Source: Christiangramia sabulilitoris (GTDB lineage Bacteria > Bacteroidota > Bacteroidia > Flavobacteriales > Flavobacteriaceae). Taken from it: DNA of 64,000 nucleotides. Shown here piece after piece: positions 51,930-60,940 of this stretch. Numbering within the stretch: position 1 is the stretch's first letter; each line of letters starts with the position of its first letter. Made by a program: the position numbers and the translations under genes. The stretch spans positions 655,500 through 719,499 of the forward strand of contig NZ_VHSF01000003.1 in NCBI RefSeq assembly GCF_007050985.1, in the 5' to 3' direction. The notes beneath the pieces are model-generated. The model made no database searches. It saw nothing but the letters and a program-made list of their open reading frames with translations, and was not told the DNA's origin.

Positions 51930-52814
51930 TTATTTCAATGTAAAGCTTCCGGTTCCTAATAACAAAGCATCGTTATAAACATATACCTTGTAATTACCTT
52001 CCAGCAGTTTTTCTTCAGCTGTTTTTGCAAGTATACATACATCCAGCTCCTCATTTTCGTAAAAAACAGTGGAAGATGCACTATACACCATCGTTCCTCC
52101 TTCATGCTGAACAACGATTTCCTCACCTACCAGTTCGTTCTCAGGATTATAAACCTGGACATACATATTCTTTTCCCCGGCCTCGGCCAGGTCATTTCCG
52201 GTAATGGTAAAACAGGTTCTTATCTGGTCTACCCTCCTGTTATTATCATTTTCCACTAGCTTCCCGCTATTTCTAACGATCACACCTGCTCCAGAAAGAC
52301 TGGTCACTTTTAGTCGTGAAGCCTTATCTACCTTAGTGGAGAGACTTTGGTTCGTGGTTTTTAAAGAATCTGAAAACCTGGTTCTTTCCTGCAAAGCAAC
52401 ACTGGTGCTATCCAGAGAAGTGGCCAGCATTCGATTTTCTGTACTTAGACTATCCACTACTCTGAAAAGACGATCCTTTTCAGCTTTTAGATTCCCTACT
52501 TCTCTTCTATATCTTGAAATTAATACAAGATTGGCTTCGTTATCCTTTACCGAATCCAGCAATCTTGCAATTCGATCCCTGGCGTTAACAAGGTCCTGAT
52601 CCATAATCTCGTTTTCCTCAATGGCATCATCGTATTTTACGATAAGTTCATTAAGTTCATCCTCGATCACAGCCTTTTCCTTCTGAAGGATCTCTTTATT
52701 TTCTTTTTCCTCATTGTAAAATTTAATGGTATAAATGCTAAGCGCAACCAGGGCAACAGCAAGAATACCGGTTAAAACCTTTAATGCGGTATTGTTCTTT
52801 TTTTCTGTCATCAT
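51930..52814 (-). CDS. Membrane-anchored coiled-coil protein of unknown function
   Basis: A 294-residue protein. One N-terminal helix (LKVLTGILAVALVALSIYTI, ~11-30) precedes a long coiled coil (~33-165; KENKEILQKEKAVIEDEL, RLFRVVDSLSTENRML and related heptads). A compact C-terminal domain of about 120 residues (LKVTSLSGAGVIVRNSGKL to the terminal GTGSFTLK) is beta-rich. I do not recognise the family by name; similar proteins are common in flavobacteria and are often annotated as hypothetical or chromosome-partitioning-like. A start at the second Met is possible. It is divergent from comF. Confidence 0.8.
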   Translation of the reverse strand: MMTEKKNNTALKVLTGILAVALVALSIYTIKFYNEEKENKEILQKEKAVIEDELNELIVKYDDAIEENEIMDQDLVNARDRIARLLDSVKDNEANLVLISRYRREVGNLKAEKDRLFRVVDSLSTENRMLATSLDSTSVALQERTRFSDSLKTTNQSLSTKVDKASRLKVTSLSGAGVIVRNSGKLVENDNNRRVDQIRTCFTITGNDLAEAGEKNMYVQVYNPENELVGEEIVVQHEGGTMVYSASSTVFYENEELDVCILAKTAEEKLLEGNYKVYVYNDALLLGTGSFTLK

Positions 52815-52873
52815 AAGTTTAATTTAATTGTAAATTTAGACGTTTAACCAAGTACGATACAAGCCATTAACAA

Positions 52874-53554
52874 ATGTTTCACGATTTTGTAAATCTTCTA
52901 TATCCCAGCGTTTGTCACATCTGCGAGGAAGAATTACTAAAAAATGAACAGGTACTTTGTACTAATTGCCTGCATGACCTGCCGGTTACTCAATATCACC
53001 TTGATAACGAGAACCCTGTTAAAAAAGTATTTTATGGTAGGGTAAAGATAGAAAAAGCTACGTCATTACTGCATTTTCGGAAAAAATCTGGTGTACAGCG
53101 CCTTATTCATGACCTCAAATATCGTGGTCACCATGAAATAGGTAACTACCTTGGGCAGTGGCTGGGCGCAGAATTAGCTGAATTACCAGAGTACCGGGAA
53201 ATCGATATGGTCATCCCGGTGCCCCTGCATAAAAGCAGGCTTAAAGAAAGGGGTTACAACCAGGTGGAAGGCTTCGGTAAAGAGATCGCCGCAGCAATAA
53301 ATGCCGTTTACCGGGATGATATCCTCCTGAAGGTAAATTCTACTAAAACCCAGACCCTGAAAGATCGAATTTCCAGATGGGGCAAGCTGGAAGAAACACT
53401 TTCTATCCAGAATATCGAAAATTTAGAAAATAAGCATCTTCTAATTGTGGATGACCTGGTCACCACGGGGTCCACACTGGAAGCCTGTGCTCATAAATTA
53501 TTTGAGATCCCGGGAATTAAACTGAGTGTGGCGACCATGGCAATTACCAATTAA
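52874..53554 (+). CDS. ComF family phosphoribosyltransferase-like protein
   Basis: A 226-residue ComF/GntX protein. An N-terminal four-cysteine zinc site (CHICEEELL, LCTNCLHDLP) precedes the type-I phosphoribosyltransferase domain, with the PRPP loop LLIVDDLVTTGSTLEACA and the ERGYNQVEGF motif. ComF is needed for DNA uptake in naturally competent bacteria; in others its role is open. No other competence gene is nearby. Confidence 0.93.
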   Translation: MFHDFVNLLYPSVCHICEEELLKNEQVLCTNCLHDLPVTQYHLDNENPVKKVFYGRVKIEKATSLLHFRKKSGVQRLIHDLKYRGHHEIGNYLGQWLGAELAELPEYREIDMVIPVPLHKSRLKERGYNQVEGFGKEIAAAINAVYRDDILLKVNSTKTQTLKDRISRWGKLEETLSIQNIENLENKHLLIVDDLVTTGSTLEACAHKLFEIPGIKLSVATMAITN

Positions 53555-53612
53555 GCTTTGCATGGTATTTTAAAATAATCGTTTCTTTGCTAAAAAGTTT
53601 CAGTTTTCATCT

Positions 53613-55220
53613 ATGAAAAAAAGGATACCCGGATTCATAATAGTTCTAATATTGCTCTTTACTACTGTGCAATGTGCCAAAAAAGGAATGCCTGAAGGTG
53701 GACCCATAGATGAAGAACCTCCAAAATTCATAAAAGCAAATCCTGAAAATTATTCCACAAATTTTGATGCTGATGAGATCCGTATTTTTTTCGATGAGTA
53801 CATAAAATTGGAAAAACCTCAACAGCAGATCATCATTTCGCCACCAATGGATCCCAAGCCTAATATCATGCCCCTGGGAACGGCCAGAAAAGATATTAAA
53901 ATTGAGATCTTCGATACCCTGGAAGAAAATACCACTTACACTATCAATTTCGGCAGTAGTATAGTCGATAATAACGAATCCAATCCTTACGATTATTTCA
54001 AATTCGTATTTTCAACAGGTGACTACATAGATTCTCTCAGCATTTCAGGAAAGGTGAAAGATGCCAGGTTAAAAGCTCCGGCATCTCCGGTTTCTGTCAT
54101 GCTTTATGAAATAGATTCCAGTTTTACAGATTCTATTGTATATAAAAAGACCCCGCGCTATGTTACCTATTCGCAGGATAGCACCTTTAATTTTTCTTTG
54201 GAAAACCTGAAAGCCGGCACTTACCGAATGGTTGGAATTCAGGATGGGAATGCCAATTATCTTTATAATCCCAAAAATGAAAAGATAGGTTTCATAGCTA
54301 ATAATATCACCATCCCTACAGACAGTACTTTTGAGATCACCGTTTTTAAGGAAAATCTTGAATTTGAACCCAAGCGGCCAAGTATACTAAAAGGAAACCA
54401 GATCTTATTCGGCTACGAAGGATCTACAGATCTGGATAGTCTGTCTATAAATCTGCTTACTCCTAAACCAGAGGGATATATTTCCAGGGTGGTAAAAGAT
54501 CCAAAAACAGATACTTTATATTACTGGTTCAATATTAAGCCTAAAACAGACAGTCTTAATTTTGAGATCGTAACTCCTGCTACCAGGGATACGCTGCTGG
54601 CCAGGTTAGGAAGCCTGGAAAGAGATTCACTGGTGGTAAATACAGAAACAGGCTCTCTGAACAAAGATTTCAAATTCAAAGCTAATACCCCTATAATTCA
54701 ATACCAGGACGATCTTATCTCGATCATGGATAAAGATTCTGCAAGCGTTGATTTTAATACAGAATTCAATCCTTTACAAAATGAACTTGTATTAAAATTT
54801 AATAAAGTACCAGAAAACAATTACCGGGTAACTGCCTTACCAGGTGCGATCACAGATCTTTTCCAGGAAACTAATGACACTATCGTCAAAAACCTGACGA
54901 CCAAGGCACTTTCAGAATACGGAACCGTGGTTCTTACTATTCAGAATATAAACTCCTTTCCGGTAGTGGTCCAATTGACCGATGTAAAAGGCGAAGTTCT
55001 TGAAGAACAATATTCAGAAGATTCAAATAAATTCACTTTTAGATACCTGAATCCAGGGCAGTTCCTGGTCCGGGTGATCTCAGATGACAATGCAAATAGA
55101 AAATGGGATACGGGCGATTATTTGAAGAAACGTCAGCCGGAGCAGATCCGGTATTTTCCAGACACTCTGGACATACGTGCAAACTGGGATTGGAACGAAG
55201 CTATTCGTCTAGAAGATTAA
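53613..55220 (+). CDS. Lipoprotein with N-terminal SbsA-type Ig-like (Big_5) domain
   Basis: A 535-residue lipoprotein (lipobox VQC, Cys21). The first ~120 residues after the signal form an Ig-like Big_5 domain (FIKANPENYSTNFDADEIRIFFDEYIKL to YFKFVFSTGD), a common opening in Bacteroidota lipoproteins. The rest is beta-rich with carboxypeptidase-regulatory-like segments (LENLKAGTYRMVGIQDGNAN). It ends with DDNANRKWDTGDYLKKRQPEQIRYFPDTLDIRANW, typical of this family. Function is unknown, likely outer-membrane structural. Its last 20 bases overlap the convergent amidase gene. Confidence 0.82.
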   Translation: MKKRIPGFIIVLILLFTTVQCAKKGMPEGGPIDEEPPKFIKANPENYSTNFDADEIRIFFDEYIKLEKPQQQIIISPPMDPKPNIMPLGTARKDIKIEIFDTLEENTTYTINFGSSIVDNNESNPYDYFKFVFSTGDYIDSLSISGKVKDARLKAPASPVSVMLYEIDSSFTDSIVYKKTPRYVTYSQDSTFNFSLENLKAGTYRMVGIQDGNANYLYNPKNEKIGFIANNITIPTDSTFEITVFKENLEFEPKRPSILKGNQILFGYEGSTDLDSLSINLLTPKPEGYISRVVKDPKTDTLYYWFNIKPKTDSLNFEIVTPATRDTLLARLGSLERDSLVVNTETGSLNKDFKFKANTPIIQYQDDLISIMDKDSASVDFNTEFNPLQNELVLKFNKVPENNYRVTALPGAITDLFQETNDTIVKNLTTKALSEYGTVVLTIQNINSFPVVVQLTDVKGEVLEEQYSEDSNKFTFRYLNPGQFLVRVISDDNANRKWDTGDYLKKRQPEQIRYFPDTLDIRANWDWNEAIRLED

Positions 55221-55986
55221 ATTTATCTCTGTCCTGAAGGAATTTCAATTTACTCCTTGTTTTCAGCATGGAATTACGGTCTAGTGTAACCTCAGCATTA
55301 AATTCAACCGACCTGTCCAAAGGGGTGAGGGCTTTTCCCAGTGGATCATATATTGCAGAATGGCCATTATAGACATAGCCGTCGCCATCTTTACCGGTCC
55401 TGTTCAAGCCTATGCAGTAACACATATTTTCAATAGCTCTGGCTTTGAGTAAGGTGTCCCAGGCTTCAATTCTTTTTTCGGGCCAATTCGCAACATAAAT
55501 TAACAGATCATAATCTACCGTGTTTCGGGCAAATACCGGAAAACGCAGGTCGTAGCAAATAAGTGGACAAATCTTCCAGCCTTTATATTCCACGATCAAC
55601 CTTTCCTTTCCAGCAGAATAGGTTTCATCCTCTTTTGCCAGGGTAAAAGTGTGACGTTTATCATAGGTTTTGTAGGAGGTGTCTGGAAAAACAAAGAACA
55701 GGCGATTGTAGTAATGCCCCTCCTCCTTTATAATTACACTTCCCGTAAGGGCCGCAGACCTGTTTTTTGCGATCTCCTGCATCCAGGCGAGAGTTTCTCC
55801 TTCGGTTTCTTCAGCCAGTTGCCTGGCATTCATGCTGAAACCGGTGGTAAACATTTCTGGCAAAACAATTAATTCCACATCTTCAGATAGCTGACCGATC
55901 TTATTGGAAAGTTGTTCCCTGTTCGCCGCGGCATCCTCCCACTTCAGGTCTGGCTGAATTAAAGCGACATTTAGTTTTTCACTCAT
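55201..55986 (-). CDS. Nitrilase-superfamily amidohydrolase (omega-amidase type)
   Basis: 261 residues from the ATG at 55986; an in-frame start 57 bases upstream would add an unlikely leader. The nitrilase triad is present: Glu in LPEMFTTGFSMN, Lys in YDKRHTFTLAKEDE, and Cys in PLICYDLRFPVF. The length and motifs suit YafV/omega-amidase enzymes, which hydrolyse alpha-ketoglutaramate and alpha-ketosuccinamate from transamination by-products. That substrate is inferred from family resemblance. It is cytoplasmic, with no signal peptide. Confidence 0.9.
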   Translation of the reverse strand: MSEKLNVALIQPDLKWEDAAANREQLSNKIGQLSEDVELIVLPEMFTTGFSMNARQLAEETEGETLAWMQEIAKNRSAALTGSVIIKEEGHYYNRLFFVFPDTSYKTYDKRHTFTLAKEDETYSAGKERLIVEYKGWKICPLICYDLRFPVFARNTVDYDLLIYVANWPEKRIEAWDTLLKARAIENMCYCIGLNRTGKDGDGYVYNGHSAIYDPLGKALTPLDRSVEFNAEVTLDRNSMLKTRSKLKFLQDRDKFNLLDE

Positions 55987-56076
55987 ATTCAAAAATATCA
56001 TTTTGCCTGTGCAATGCCAAATACATGTTAAATGATTGGCCAAAAGATGACTAATAAATAGTTTTATTCCCCTAAA

Positions 56077-56595
56077 ATGAAACAGATTATGAGCGTAAGT
56101 ACTTTTTTGCAGAAGGATTCATATATGTCTAACACCTCACGCAGCCTGGTTGCTGGCTTTGTAGGAGGGCTTGCCGGTTCGGCAGTGAAAAGCCTTATTG
56201 AGCAATTTCTTCCGGTAAGAAAAGTAGAACAGCGTTCGGCACAGATCAAGATCATGGATGACCTGTCTACAAGGATCACAGGTACCCCAATTAGTACTCA
56301 AAATGAAGCTTTAGCAGAACAATTGGTTAATATACCTGTAGGTGGATCCCTGGGCGCGGCATATGGTTATGGGAAAAAAGACCGGCATGGTCTCAGACCT
56401 ATGGATGGGGTGATCTTTGGTGCAACTACCTGGGCTTCCACACACGAGACTTCCCTGCCTATTTTAGGGCTGGAGCCTAAACCCGTTGACGTGCCCGTTA
56501 GAATGCAGCTCAATGAGCTTTTTGCTCATATCGCCTTTGGGGTTACTACAGAACTGGTGCGCAATTACCTGGATAAGCAATTGAGGGATAATTAA
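56077..56595 (+). CDS. DUF1440 (YagU-like) membrane-associated protein
   Basis: Up to 172 residues. The family segment starts SRSLVAGFVGGLAGSAVKS (helix) and includes DGVIFGATTWASTHETSLPILGL and LFAHIAFGVTTELVRNYLDKQ, as in E. coli YagU/DUF1440, which has a reported link to acid resistance. The start is uncertain: ATG at 56077, 56089 and 56125 are all in frame, and the last gives the best match to the family N-terminus. It is convergent with the helicase gene, whose stop codon overlaps its end by four bases. Confidence 0.78.
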   Translation: MKQIMSVSTFLQKDSYMSNTSRSLVAGFVGGLAGSAVKSLIEQFLPVRKVEQRSAQIKIMDDLSTRITGTPISTQNEALAEQLVNIPVGGSLGAAYGYGKKDRHGLRPMDGVIFGATTWASTHETSLPILGLEPKPVDVPVRMQLNELFAHIAFGVTTELVRNYLDKQLRDN

Positions 56596-59060
56596 TTTTC
56601 AAGATTTTTAAGCATCCTTTTGATCCTGTCTTCAATCTTTTCTGAAGACAGTTTTTCTCTTAAACGATCGGTTATTATCGGAAAAGAAAATGGTGTGGGT
56701 TTTTCACATTTTTTCCAGGCGATATTTTGCCCTTTGATCCTGTCCAGGGCCAGGCGCAACCTGCCTTCTTCGAGCTGATGTTCGAAGGTTTCCCTGAAAG
56801 CTTGCTGGTATAATAAATTGTCTTCCTCATAATCGCGGAATACACTAAAAAGCAATTGCGAATTAGATTGCAGGTGTTTACTTTTTACCAGCTTGTTAGG
56901 AAATCCGGTAAAGACCAGACCTGTGATAACGGCAATATCCCTGAATTTTCTTCTCGCCATTTCGGTTGCATTCAAACTTTTATAGAGATCGTCCATCAGA
57001 AATTCTGATGAAAACAGGTCGTTATCCAGAACCTGCTGCATATCTATCTCCTGATCTGATAATAACTCGAAACCATAATCATTAAACGCTATGGAAAAAC
57101 TGATGGGTGACAATAGGCTGATCCTGTATGCAAGTAAACTGCCCAGCGCCTCGTGCACAAATCTTCCTTCAAAAGGATAGAAGATCGCATGAAACCCCTC
57201 CCTGGTCTTAAAGGTCTCTATAAGAAACTCATCACTTTTTGGAATTACAGATTCCTTTTGCTGGCGTTGAAAAACGGGCTGAAGGGCTTTTAGTTCATTG
57301 GTTCGTTTTTCTCCTTTCTTTAAAGTGGCTGCCGTGTAAAGTTCTTCACGCAAGAGTTCGCTCATCTGGGCAGAAAAGGCCATCCGGCCACCCATCCAGC
57401 TGGGTACTTTCGCCGTTTTTCTGGAAGATTTCCTAACCAGTACCTGCATATTTTTAATATGCACAAGTTCCAGGTTCCTACCGGCAAATGTAAATACATC
57501 ACCGGGTTTTAATTTGGAAACAAACCACTCTTCGATAGTTCCAATGTAGCCTCCTTTCATGTATTTTACACTAAGCATTGCATCACTTACAATTGTCCCT
57601 ATCTGTAATCTATGACGCATCGCCACACCACGGTTATTGATCTTAAATTTCCCGTCCTCCTCGATCTCCACTTTTTTATACTCATCATAAGCCTGCAGAC
57701 TCTGGCTGCCTTTAGTTATAAAATTCAGGATCCAGATCCATTCTTCTTCGGTAATACCCTGGAAACAAAAGGTCGATGCTATCTCCGGGAAAATTTCCTT
57801 AGGATAGAATCCATTGGATACTGCAAGAGTATTCAGGTATTGAATTAACACATCGTAGCTCATAAGGTACGGCACCCGGTCCTCCACCGCCTGCTTCTCT
57901 ACGGCCTTCTTCAATGCTGAAGCTTCGACCAATTCTATCGCATGAGTAGGCAGGAAATAAATGAGGCTTAATTTTCCCGGCTGGTGACCACTACGGCCGG
58001 CCCGCTGAAGAAACCTGGCCACTCCTTTTGGTCCGCCAATTTGCACTATGGTCTCTACAGGGGCGAAATCCACACCCAGATCCAGACTGGATGTACAAAC
58101 CACCGCTTTTAAACTTTCGTTCCTTATGGCCTGTTCTACCCAAAGCCGGGTTTCCTTGTTAATACTTCCATGATGCATCGCCACCTCCCCGGCAAATTCA
58201 GGATATTTATTTAATAGTTTCTGAAACCAGATCTCACACTGGGACCTGGTATTGGTGAATAGTAGCGTTGTTCTGCTATTTTTAATAATAGGTACTACTT
58301 CATCCAGTAAATGCAAACCGAGGTGTCCCCGCCAGGGGAATTTCTCCATTTTTTTGGGAATTACAGATCTTACTTCGATCTTCTTCTTAAGGTTCGCCCT
58401 TATCATCACGGAGTTCTTTAGAGCTTCAGAATCGGGACCTAACAATACTTCCCTGGCCTGGGATAGATTACCAATGGTAGCAGATATTCCCCAGATACGC
58501 AGATCTTTTGTGATGGTTTTCAACCTGGAAAGGCCTAATTCCACCTGCACTCCTCTTTTCGTACCCAGTAATTCGTGCCATTCATCTATAACAATTGCCT
58601 GCAGATCTTTAAAGGTCTTATCATAATTTTTGGAAGCAAGGAGAAGCTGCAAACTTTCCGGAGTGGTAATAAGCAGGTCTGGCATGGACTTCTTCTGGGC
58701 TGCCCGCTCCTTTTGTGATGTATCACCTGATCTTATGCCCACGGTAAATTGTGTACCCATTTCTTCAGCAAACCGGCTTGCCGCCTGTTCGATCTCCACA
58801 GAGAGGGCTCTCAACGGGGTGATCCAGATAGCTTTTAATCCCTTTTTATGTTGGGTTCTGTAATCTGGATTCTTCTTTATATAATCCAGTAGGATTGGCA
58901 CCCAGAGTGCATAGGTTTTTCCGCTTCCGGTGGGGGCATTCAGTAAGCCGTTCTTTTTCTGAAGATAGGCAGTCCAGGTATCTTTCTGAAACTTAAACGG
59001 TTTCCATCCATTTCCCCTGAACCAGGCATCTGCAAGTTCTAAAAGCTCTGCTCTTTTCAA
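56592..59060 (-). CDS. Ligase-associated DEXH-box DNA helicase (Lhr-like)
   Basis: An 822-residue superfamily-2 helicase. Walker A is LLNAPTGSGKTYAL; the DExH motif is AIVIDEWHELLGTKRG; motif III is GISATIGN; motifs V-VI are SSLDLGVDF and QRAGRSGHQPG. The C-terminal part (~480-822) is the Lhr-core/winged-helix region (WEGRKMAFSAQMSELL-like). This matches the helicase of the known bacterial ligase-associated repair set (helicase, ATP ligase, MBL exonuclease, phosphoesterase). The ligase and exonuclease are 2 kb upstream on the same strand; the two genes at 59098 and 59874 lie between. Confidence 0.93.
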   Translation of the reverse strand: MKRAELLELADAWFRGNGWKPFKFQKDTWTAYLQKKNGLLNAPTGSGKTYALWVPILLDYIKKNPDYRTQHKKGLKAIWITPLRALSVEIEQAASRFAEEMGTQFTVGIRSGDTSQKERAAQKKSMPDLLITTPESLQLLLASKNYDKTFKDLQAIVIDEWHELLGTKRGVQVELGLSRLKTITKDLRIWGISATIGNLSQAREVLLGPDSEALKNSVMIRANLKKKIEVRSVIPKKMEKFPWRGHLGLHLLDEVVPIIKNSRTTLLFTNTRSQCEIWFQKLLNKYPEFAGEVAMHHGSINKETRLWVEQAIRNESLKAVVCTSSLDLGVDFAPVETIVQIGGPKGVARFLQRAGRSGHQPGKLSLIYFLPTHAIELVEASALKKAVEKQAVEDRVPYLMSYDVLIQYLNTLAVSNGFYPKEIFPEIASTFCFQGITEEEWIWILNFITKGSQSLQAYDEYKKVEIEEDGKFKINNRGVAMRHRLQIGTIVSDAMLSVKYMKGGYIGTIEEWFVSKLKPGDVFTFAGRNLELVHIKNMQVLVRKSSRKTAKVPSWMGGRMAFSAQMSELLREELYTAATLKKGEKRTNELKALQPVFQRQQKESVIPKSDEFLIETFKTREGFHAIFYPFEGRFVHEALGSLLAYRISLLSPISFSIAFNDYGFELLSDQEIDMQQVLDNDLFSSEFLMDDLYKSLNATEMARRKFRDIAVITGLVFTGFPNKLVKSKHLQSNSQLLFSVFRDYEEDNLLYQQAFRETFEHQLEEGRLRLALDRIKGQNIAWKKCEKPTPFSFPIITDRLREKLSSEKIEDRIKRMLKNLEN

Positions 59061-59097
59061 TACGAAACAGTTGAAAAATTAAAACAGCCTAAGTCCA

Positions 59098-59853
59098 CTA
59101 ACGTTTGATTTTGAAATTATCTAGATTGATATCATCCATTCCAATATTATCAAATGGATATTCCAGTTGGTTCTGGATATTGTAAAGAGAGATCAGGGTA
59201 AATTGTGTGATAAAGATCACGAGATAAGCGACCCAGTCTCCTTCACGGACCCCTAGGTTATAAATTATAGTAGGAGCATATATAACCGGGAACAGATAAA
59301 TAAAGATCTCGCAGTAAGCCATAAGACTTATAGGGGTCCTGTGTGAATGTATCCCATGTAGGTTCTCTATAGATTCATGCATATCCCTGGCATATTTAAA
59401 AACACGGTCTTTCAACTTGGCAGGAACAAGATTGTCTTTTTCCAGCACAAATTTGTAAACCTTATGTGAAATTTCATCCAGGGTTTTAATATCATTATCC
59501 TTTTTGGAAAGGTGATAAAGGGTTTTTTCATTGATCTCATGTAGGATATTTTCCACCTCAGCTTTTTTTTCATCTGTAAGCTCATCACTGCTAAGTAAAA
59601 AGTAACGCACCGTCTTAATCGAACTAACGAATTCACTTAGGTGCTCCAAAGCCTTCTCTCTTCTTCGGAAACTACCCCGAATAGTAAAGACCAGAGGAAA
59701 AATAATAGCTATACTCAACAATGTAAGATCTACATTGAAATTGATATTATATCTCAATGCCAGGAACGTGATCACAGCCGAGAGAGCCACGGTTAGAAAA
59801 GTTCTGTAATTAATTATGGAAAAATACTTCTTAATAACCTGATTTTTAATATT
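59098..59853 (-). CDS. Bestrophin-like membrane protein with non-standard or unclear start
   Basis: The frame is open from 59853 down to 59098. The only standard start inside it is GTG at 59790, which gives 230 residues but cuts into the first membrane helix. The preceding codons read KKYFSIINYRTFLTV, a plausible membrane-protein N-terminus, so an ATT/ATA start near 59835 or a missed start is possible. About four helices are seen (two N-terminal, two near 160-210). The C-terminal FTLISLYNIQNQLEYPFDNIGMDDINLDNF resembles the bestrophin end (acidic after the last helix). Bestrophins conduct anions; the assignment is tentative. The gene lies inside the ligase-associated repair locus. Confidence 0.6.
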   Translation of the reverse strand, partial: NIKNQVIKKYFSIINYRTFLTVALSAVITFLALRYNINFNVDLTLLSIAIIFPLVFTIRGSFRRREKALEHLSEFVSSIKTVRYFLLSSDELTDEKKAEVENILHEINEKTLYHLSKKDNDIKTLDEISHKVYKFVLEKDNLVPAKLKDRVFKYARDMHESIENLHGIHSHRTPISLMAYCEIFIYLFPVIYAPTIIYNLGVREGDWVAYLVIFITQFTLISLYNIQNQLEYPFDNIGMDDINLDNFKIKR

Positions 59854-59873
59854 TTAGATAAATATATGCTATT

Positions 59874-60929
59874 ATGGATAAGAAAACTATCCTTTTATTT
59901 CTAATCCCTGTTATTTCCCTGTATATCTCTTTTGGGCAGGACAGCGAGATGAAAATTAATGAAGACCTGTCTGCCTTATTTCAGGATGAGGAAATTATTC
60001 GCCTTTCCCTGAGATACTCAAATAAAGATATTAAAAAAGTTACCAATGATTCCACCTTCATTACCACACATCTAAAATATGAAAAGGATAATGCAGGCTG
60101 GGATTCGCTGGAAGTAAGGCTTAGAAAACGCGGAAATTTCAGGTTAAAGAATTGCTACTATGCTCCCATAAAGGTTAAAATAAAAAAGAAAGAGGCAAAA
60201 AATACTCTTTTTGAAGGTCACAAAAATTTGAAACTGGTTTTACCCTGCAAGCTTGAAAAAGACAAAAACGATAATATCATTAAAGAATATCTCGCCTACA
60301 AACTTTATGAGATGGTATCTCCCTATCATTTCAAAACCCGGTTAGTAGATGTGGAACTCGAAGAAATTAAAGGTAAGGGCATTAAAATTCATAAACTTAA
60401 GGGCTTCCTGGTAGAAGACGATAAACATGTGGCAAAAAGGATTGGCGCTAAAGTTTTACCCTCTAAAACTCATCCTATGAACCAGATGCCGCTGGAATGC
60501 GTGAGGAATTCTTTCTTTCAATTCATGATTGGGAATACAGATTATTCCATCGCCTATCAGCATAATTCTAAACTGATTTTTCTTGACGGGCAGATCATTC
60601 CTGTACCCTATGATTTTGACATGGCCGGTATGGTAAACACTAGTTATTCAACAGTTTCACAGATCAATAATCAAGTGCTGGATATAGATGATGTTAGAAT
60701 TAGAAAATACAGGGGTTTTCAACGGGAACCAATTTTATTTACCGAAGTCAGGCAGGAATATCTAACAAAACGGGAGCATTTTATAACTGAAATAGAAAAA
60801 TGCAAACCCTATTTTGAAAACGATAAAAGTTACCGCACTACCCTGGAGTACATAGAAGAGTTTTTTAAGATCCTGGGTAACGACGAACGCTTCGAATACA
60901 ATATACTTCGGGTTGCCCGCGCCTACTGA
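59874..60929 (+). CDS. Secreted CotH/HipA-like protein of unknown function
   Basis: A 351-residue exported protein (signal peptide LLFLIPVISLYISFGQ). It has an N-terminal RLRKRGNFRLKNCYYAPIKVKIKKK segment, like the CotH kinase start (R-x-RG-N, then K-x-Y). A central IKEYLAYKLYEMVSPYHFKTRLVDVEL is also CotH-like. The putative catalytic core is GNTDYSIAYQHN (N221, D223) and PVPYDFDMAG (D247, D249), a spacing seen in atypical kinases of the CotH/HipA fold. I do not recognise a named family. If it is a kinase, it works outside the cytoplasm. It lies on the opposite strand to the repair genes around it. Confidence 0.65.
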   Translation: MDKKTILLFLIPVISLYISFGQDSEMKINEDLSALFQDEEIIRLSLRYSNKDIKKVTNDSTFITTHLKYEKDNAGWDSLEVRLRKRGNFRLKNCYYAPIKVKIKKKEAKNTLFEGHKNLKLVLPCKLEKDKNDNIIKEYLAYKLYEMVSPYHFKTRLVDVELEEIKGKGIKIHKLKGFLVEDDKHVAKRIGAKVLPSKTHPMNQMPLECVRNSFFQFMIGNTDYSIAYQHNSKLIFLDGQIIPVPYDFDMAGMVNTSYSTVSQINNQVLDIDDVRIRKYRGFQREPILFTEVRQEYLTKREHFITEIEKCKPYFENDKSYRTTLEYIEEFFKILGNDERFEYNILRVARAY

Positions 60930-60940
60930 TATTTTATGAT

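Noticed and set aside
52204-52599. Antisense ORF in the coiled-coil protein gene
   Set aside because: Repetitive heptad coding on the minus strand produces an open opposite frame; there is no start context or domain.
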